From Clostridiaceae bacterium (GTDB taxonomy: Bacteria; Bacillota_A; Clostridia; Acetivibrionales; Acetivibrionaceae): a stretch of 8,262 bases of DNA. The notes beneath the pieces were generated by a model. It did no database searches. It saw only the letters and a list, made by a program, of their open reading frames with translations, and was not told the origin of the DNA. Where the stretch lies: the NCBI GenBank assembly GCA_012513545.1, contig JAAZCB010000901.1, forward strand, positions 1 through 8,262. Reading direction: 5' to 3'. A program made the position numbers and the translations under genes. Positions 5,744 through 8,262 of this stretch are shown piece after piece (the first letter of the stretch is position 1; every line of letters begins with the position of its first letter).

Positions 5744-6871
5744 ATGAGACAATCAGTTACATTATTATTTACAATGATTTCTATAATGGGCAATGCTCAG
5801 GTAGCTATGAATCCGTCGGTTTTTAAACCGGATTCTATGATTTATTATGCAGATTCATTGGAAAATGAGCGGTATATGTTGATGATTAATAAATACGAAG
5901 GGGATTCTATCGATGTTGCTGCGTACTGGTATGATGAAGATACGGTAAATTATGCAACAAAGAGCGTTTATTATATGGATGAAAACATACCGGCCCTTCC
6001 ATTCGAGCCTATATTTTCCGGAGGAAGAAAAGGCAGTAGTTCAGGATATATTTATTTTTATACAAGTACTATCGGGGATTCACTTTCAAAATCATATGAA
6101 TTTGATTTTGATGAAAAAACGTGGGTGAAAGTCTCAAAGACAAAACACAATATCTCCGGCGATGGAATTGATACCCTGGCAATAACGCATAGTTGGGATG
6201 AAGATTCAAAAAGCTGGGAGTTGAATAACTTAAGCAGACAGACATATATAAATAGTACGACAGATACTTTAAAAGTACTAATGTTGGCGCCAGACTTAAA
6301 TGATACCATTCATTATGATGTTTTCTCGTATGAATATAATTCAGATAGTAAAAAATCTATAATCTGGAGGGCAACCCCGGGTGATTTATATCGTTCGGTC
6401 GACTCAATTACATATTATGTAAATGGATTAATGGAGTTTATTTATTATGGTAACAATTATGATTGTGTTAATTCGTCTCTGCCTGATTGTGACAATCAAT
6501 ACCTGTTTGATTATGCTGAACAATATTTTTATGATACAGAAGGAAGGCTTGATAAAATATACTTCTGGTATAAACAGGATTTGACAGAATGGACATTAGA
6601 TGGCTGTTTTCAGTATTATTATTCTACCCAGCCAACCTTTATTGAGAAAGTTGATAATAAAGAGTTTTATAAGATTTATCCTAATCCCTGTAATTCGACC
6701 CTGAAAATTGATTCTTTTACAGGCAGGGTAGAGATCTATAATTCATTGGGTCAGTTAATGATTTCAGAACCATTAGAAAATGGGGGACTAATAAATACAT
6801 CCCCGCTCCGGAAAGGAGTGTATATTTTGAAACTTGGAGATTTACATAGCTGTTTGATTTCGAAACAGTAA
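5744..6871 (+). CDS. T9SS-secreted protein with type A C-terminal sorting domain
   Basis: This 375-residue protein has a signal peptide (MRQSVTLLFTMISIMGNAQ, cleavage near 19). The middle 280 residues are acidic and rich in Tyr, Trp, Asp and Ser. They have a strand-turn rhythm such as DEKTWVKVSKTKH, SWDEDSKSWELNNLSRQTY, YYVNGLMEFIYYGNN and YFYDTEGRLDKIYFWYKQD. This resembles repeat-rich secreted Bacteroidota proteins; I recognise no named domain. Residues about 308-375 match the type IX secretion C-terminal domain: FYKIYPNPCNSTLKI with the YPNP motif (312-315), VEIYNSLGQLM (329-339) and GVYILKL (358-364). The protein should therefore cross the outer membrane by T9SS and be attached to the surface or released. 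Cys241, Cys249 and Cys288 could form disulfides. The role is unknown. Confidence 0.82.
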   Translation: MRQSVTLLFTMISIMGNAQVAMNPSVFKPDSMIYYADSLENERYMLMINKYEGDSIDVAAYWYDEDTVNYATKSVYYMDENIPALPFEPIFSGGRKGSSSGYIYFYTSTIGDSLSKSYEFDFDEKTWVKVSKTKHNISGDGIDTLAITHSWDEDSKSWELNNLSRQTYINSTTDTLKVLMLAPDLNDTIHYDVFSYEYNSDSKKSIIWRATPGDLYRSVDSITYYVNGLMEFIYYGNNYDCVNSSLPDCDNQYLFDYAEQYFYDTEGRLDKIYFWYKQDLTEWTLDGCFQYYYSTQPTFIEKVDNKEFYKIYPNPCNSTLKIDSFTGRVEIYNSLGQLMISEPLENGGLINTSPLRKGVYILKLGDLHSCLISKQ

Positions 6872-6912
6872 TGTACTATGCCATCAGGTAGAAAAAACTA
6901 AAAACGGGTTCT

Positions 6913-7371
6913 ATGAAAGTATGGATCTCTCAAACAAAAAGTAATCCTGATGAGATTACAAAGAAACTGGATTCTGCCTTTGGATCTGTTAAAGGTTTTA
7001 TATTCAGATCGGATCATGATAATAATGATTCAGTAACATTTAAAATACGTAAACGGGTTCTGTATGCATATCAAATGATACTCCGTAATCATATTATTAT
7101 CAAGGGAAAAATGATACAGGCAGATGCCAAAAATGAGACCAATATAGAAATCTCATTTACCCAACACTTTTTAATAACATTTTATGTATCAATTTTTTTG
7201 GTCCTGGGTCTGTTATCAATAATCTTTGGCATAATTTTCAGTGCAACCTTGTTCATCCCGGCAGTAATTTTATTGGTGGCAGGAATTACATTATGGATTT
7301 ATGTGCACTATCGGTTTAAGAGCGATATTCAAAAATATAAGACATTAATTTCAGAAATATTAAAATTATAA
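6913..7371 (+). CDS. Small membrane protein with N-terminal soluble domain
   Basis: This 152-residue protein has a soluble N-terminal part of about 85 residues containing alternating charged and hydrophobic strands (VTFKIRKRVLYAYQMIL, IIIKGKMIQADAKNETNIEI). Two hydrophobic helices follow, near 86-109 and 111-131, joined by a very short turn, then a basic tail (HYRFKSDIQKYKTLISEIL). The hairpin of two helices suggests a cytoplasmic-membrane protein with both ends on the same side, probably in the cytoplasm given the basic tail. I do not recognise the family. It follows the T9SS-secreted gene by 41 bp with no hairpin between them and may share its transcript. The start at 6913 is the first ATG of a frame with continuous protein-like composition. 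Confidence 0.65.
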   Translation: MKVWISQTKSNPDEITKKLDSAFGSVKGFIFRSDHDNNDSVTFKIRKRVLYAYQMILRNHIIIKGKMIQADAKNETNIEISFTQHFLITFYVSIFLVLGLLSIIFGIIFSATLFIPAVILLVAGITLWIYVHYRFKSDIQKYKTLISEILKL

Positions 7372-7398
7372 AAAGCCTGAAATCGATTTTCTGAAAAA

Positions 7399-7533
7399 AT
7401 GACAGATTTTACATCCCAGGTGTTACGCGAAGTATCTTCCACGCATCAGGATATGCTGACCATCCCGGATTTATCCCGCAGTCCCCGGCGATTTCATGCC
7501 ATCAACGTTTGTAACGCATTAAAGAAAACCTGA
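7399..7533 (+). CDS. Short hypothetical ORF (44 residues), possibly a remnant
   Basis: An ATG frame of 44 codons runs 28 bp after the previous gene: MTDFTSQVLREVSSTHQDML, then TIPDLSRSPRRFHAINVCNA, then LKKT. It has no signal peptide or membrane segment. The DNA is visibly richer in G and C than the genes around it. I recognise no homolog. It may be a real small protein or a fragment of a larger lost gene; the frame is open but short enough to occur by chance. Confidence 0.25.
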   Translation: MTDFTSQVLREVSSTHQDMLTIPDLSRSPRRFHAINVCNALKKT

Positions 7534-7580
7534 CACAGATTTGAACAATATCTTAATTTAAACAACTTTCATAATATTAA
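7534..7580. other. AT-rich gap with no recognisable feature
   Basis: This short AT-rich stretch lies between the 44-codon ORF and the broken membrane-protein gene. No promoter, hairpin or repeat was seen in it. Confidence 0.3.
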
Positions 7581-7583
7581 AGA

Positions 7584-7873
7584 TTAAAAACGATTTCGAT
7601 AGTAATTAATATATTTGGAGCACTTTTATTTCTCATTGGCCTGCAGTTTATAATTTGGCCTGATATGTTTAAAGGGTCAATCTCCGGGCCCATTGTTTTG
7701 AATATAATGGCCACCGGAGGCCTCAGGTAAAGGGTTTCACCGGTTTTCGGGAGTTTGGGGCATCTGCAAAAACATCGGTTCAGACTGATCTCATTCCGGA
7801 TGCTGTTGCTAAAGCTTTAGCGAAGGCGCCCGGTACTAAAGCGCTTTTTCATCCCCTCGATACCATGCATTAA
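7584..7873 (+). pseudogene. Broken small membrane-protein gene (no start codon, one frameshift)
   Basis: A frame open from 7581 to the stop at 7728-7730 reads LKTISIVINIFGALLFLIGL, then QFIIWPDMFKGSISGPIVLN, then IMATGGLR. This looks like the N-terminus of a membrane protein, but there is no ATG, GTG or TTG at its head (TTA at 7584). A second frame, continuing from about 7721 to TAA at 7871-7873, reads QVKGFTGFREFGASAKTSVQ, then TDLIPDAVAKALAKAPGTKA, then LFHPLDTMH. Losing one base near 7721-7727 would join the two into one protein of about 95 residues. The composition of both halves is strongly protein-like, while neither has its own start codon. I infer a decayed gene; a sequencing error at the joint is the main alternative. 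No family recognised. Confidence 0.5.
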
Positions 7874-7923
7874 AATGTTTGTGCTATGCTGAAAAGTCCT
7901 GAAAAACCTGAAATTTATTAAAA

Positions 7924-8262
7924 ATGAAATTTCTTTTTTATACTGTAATTTTCATGACCTTAACCTTACCGGTAGAGGCCCAGACAAATTTTACAAAATT
8001 CGAAGGAATTGGCGGGCCGGTCCTTCGGAAAGGGGCAGGAACTGATTTTACGGATACCACAAGGTGGGATTTTTTAACTGCTTCCGATCCGGAAGTCATT
8101 TTCTATCAGGATACTTTTCGGCTTTGGTATACCAGTTCTTCTGCTTTTTCAGGTCAGAACAACTATCCCGGAGTTGGATATGCCTGGTCATTGGACGGTA
8201 TCAGCTGGACAAAGTACCCGGTTAATAGTCCGGTTTTTAGTGGTACGCCGGGAACATGGGAC
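7924..8262 (+). CDS. Secreted GH43/GH32-like beta-propeller protein, N-terminal part
   Basis: The frame opens with ATG and runs 113 codons to the window end without a stop. It has a signal peptide (MKFLFYTVIFMTLTLPVEAQ, cleavage near 19-20). The mature start, GIGGPVLRKGAGTDFTDTTR (28-47), is followed by DPEVIFYQDTFRLWYTSSSA (55-74) and GVGYAWSLDGISWTKYPVNS (83-102), then PVFSGTPGTWD. The phrases F-R-L-W-Y-T, G-Y-A-W-S-x-D-G-x-x-W-T and N-x-P-V-x-x-x-G-x-x-G-x-W-D are the blade signatures of five-bladed propeller glycosidases of the GH43/GH32/GH130 superfamily and of similar non-catalytic Bacteroidota proteins. The catalytic acids cannot be judged because most of the protein lies beyond the window. 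A C-terminal T9SS sorting domain would be plausible but is not visible. The substrate is unknown. Confidence 0.72.
   Translation, partial: MKFLFYTVIFMTLTLPVEAQTNFTKFEGIGGPVLRKGAGTDFTDTTRWDFLTASDPEVIFYQDTFRLWYTSSSAFSGQNNYPGVGYAWSLDGISWTKYPVNSPVFSGTPGTWD

Noticed and set aside
6058..6309. Minus-strand open frame of 83 codons
   Set aside because: Lies wholly within the T9SS-secreted gene on the opposite strand; low-complexity Ser/Val/Phe composition typical of antisense frames.
6902..7061. 11-bp direct repeat AAACGGGTTCT at 6902-6912 and 7051-7061
   Set aside because: The second copy is inside coding sequence and only two copies exist. It is most likely chance, although the first copy directly precedes a start codon.

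Overview
The window looks like a chromosomal stretch of a Bacteroidota bacterium. The evidence is a type IX secretion (T9SS) C-terminal sorting domain, a DUF3667 zinc-ribbon membrane protein, A-rich gene leaders without Shine-Dalgarno motifs, AT-rich coding DNA and several secreted or lipid-anchored proteins. All supported genes are on the + strand. Nothing identifies the genus.

Positions 1-3390 are an accessory block. Three short transcription-unit-sized modules follow one another: a DUF3667 protein with a tiny membrane partner (97-1019), a lipoprotein of unknown function (1279-2058) and a secreted SH3-like protein (2282-3031). They are separated by 220-260 bp non-coding elements containing inverted repeats. 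Each module begins just after a GTT-containing box and ends just before a partly complementary box. The clearest case is an 8-bp perfect pair flanking the SH3 gene. The layout recalls an integron or mobile-cassette array, but the boxes do not fit canonical attC sites and no integrase is visible. The third spacer is cut by the decayed C-terminal end of an IS481-like transposase (about 3083-3389).

Positions 3390-3740 hold no intact gene. Positions 3741-5564 form a tight cluster: an exported thioredoxin-fold protein with a CGLC motif, an overlapping short ORF whose N-terminus resembles DHCW-motif cupins but is then lost, and a membrane-anchored alpha/beta hydrolase with an intact Ser-Asp-His triad. 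Positions 5744-7371 encode a T9SS-secreted protein of unknown function and a small two-helix membrane protein.

Positions 7372-7923 hold debris: a 44-codon ORF and a small membrane-protein gene without a start codon and with an apparent frameshift. From 7924 a secreted protein resembling GH43/GH32-type beta-propeller glycosidases runs off the window end. The genes do not form one obvious pathway. The window reads as a region of gene turnover rich in cell-envelope and secreted proteins, with several broken genes beside intact ones.
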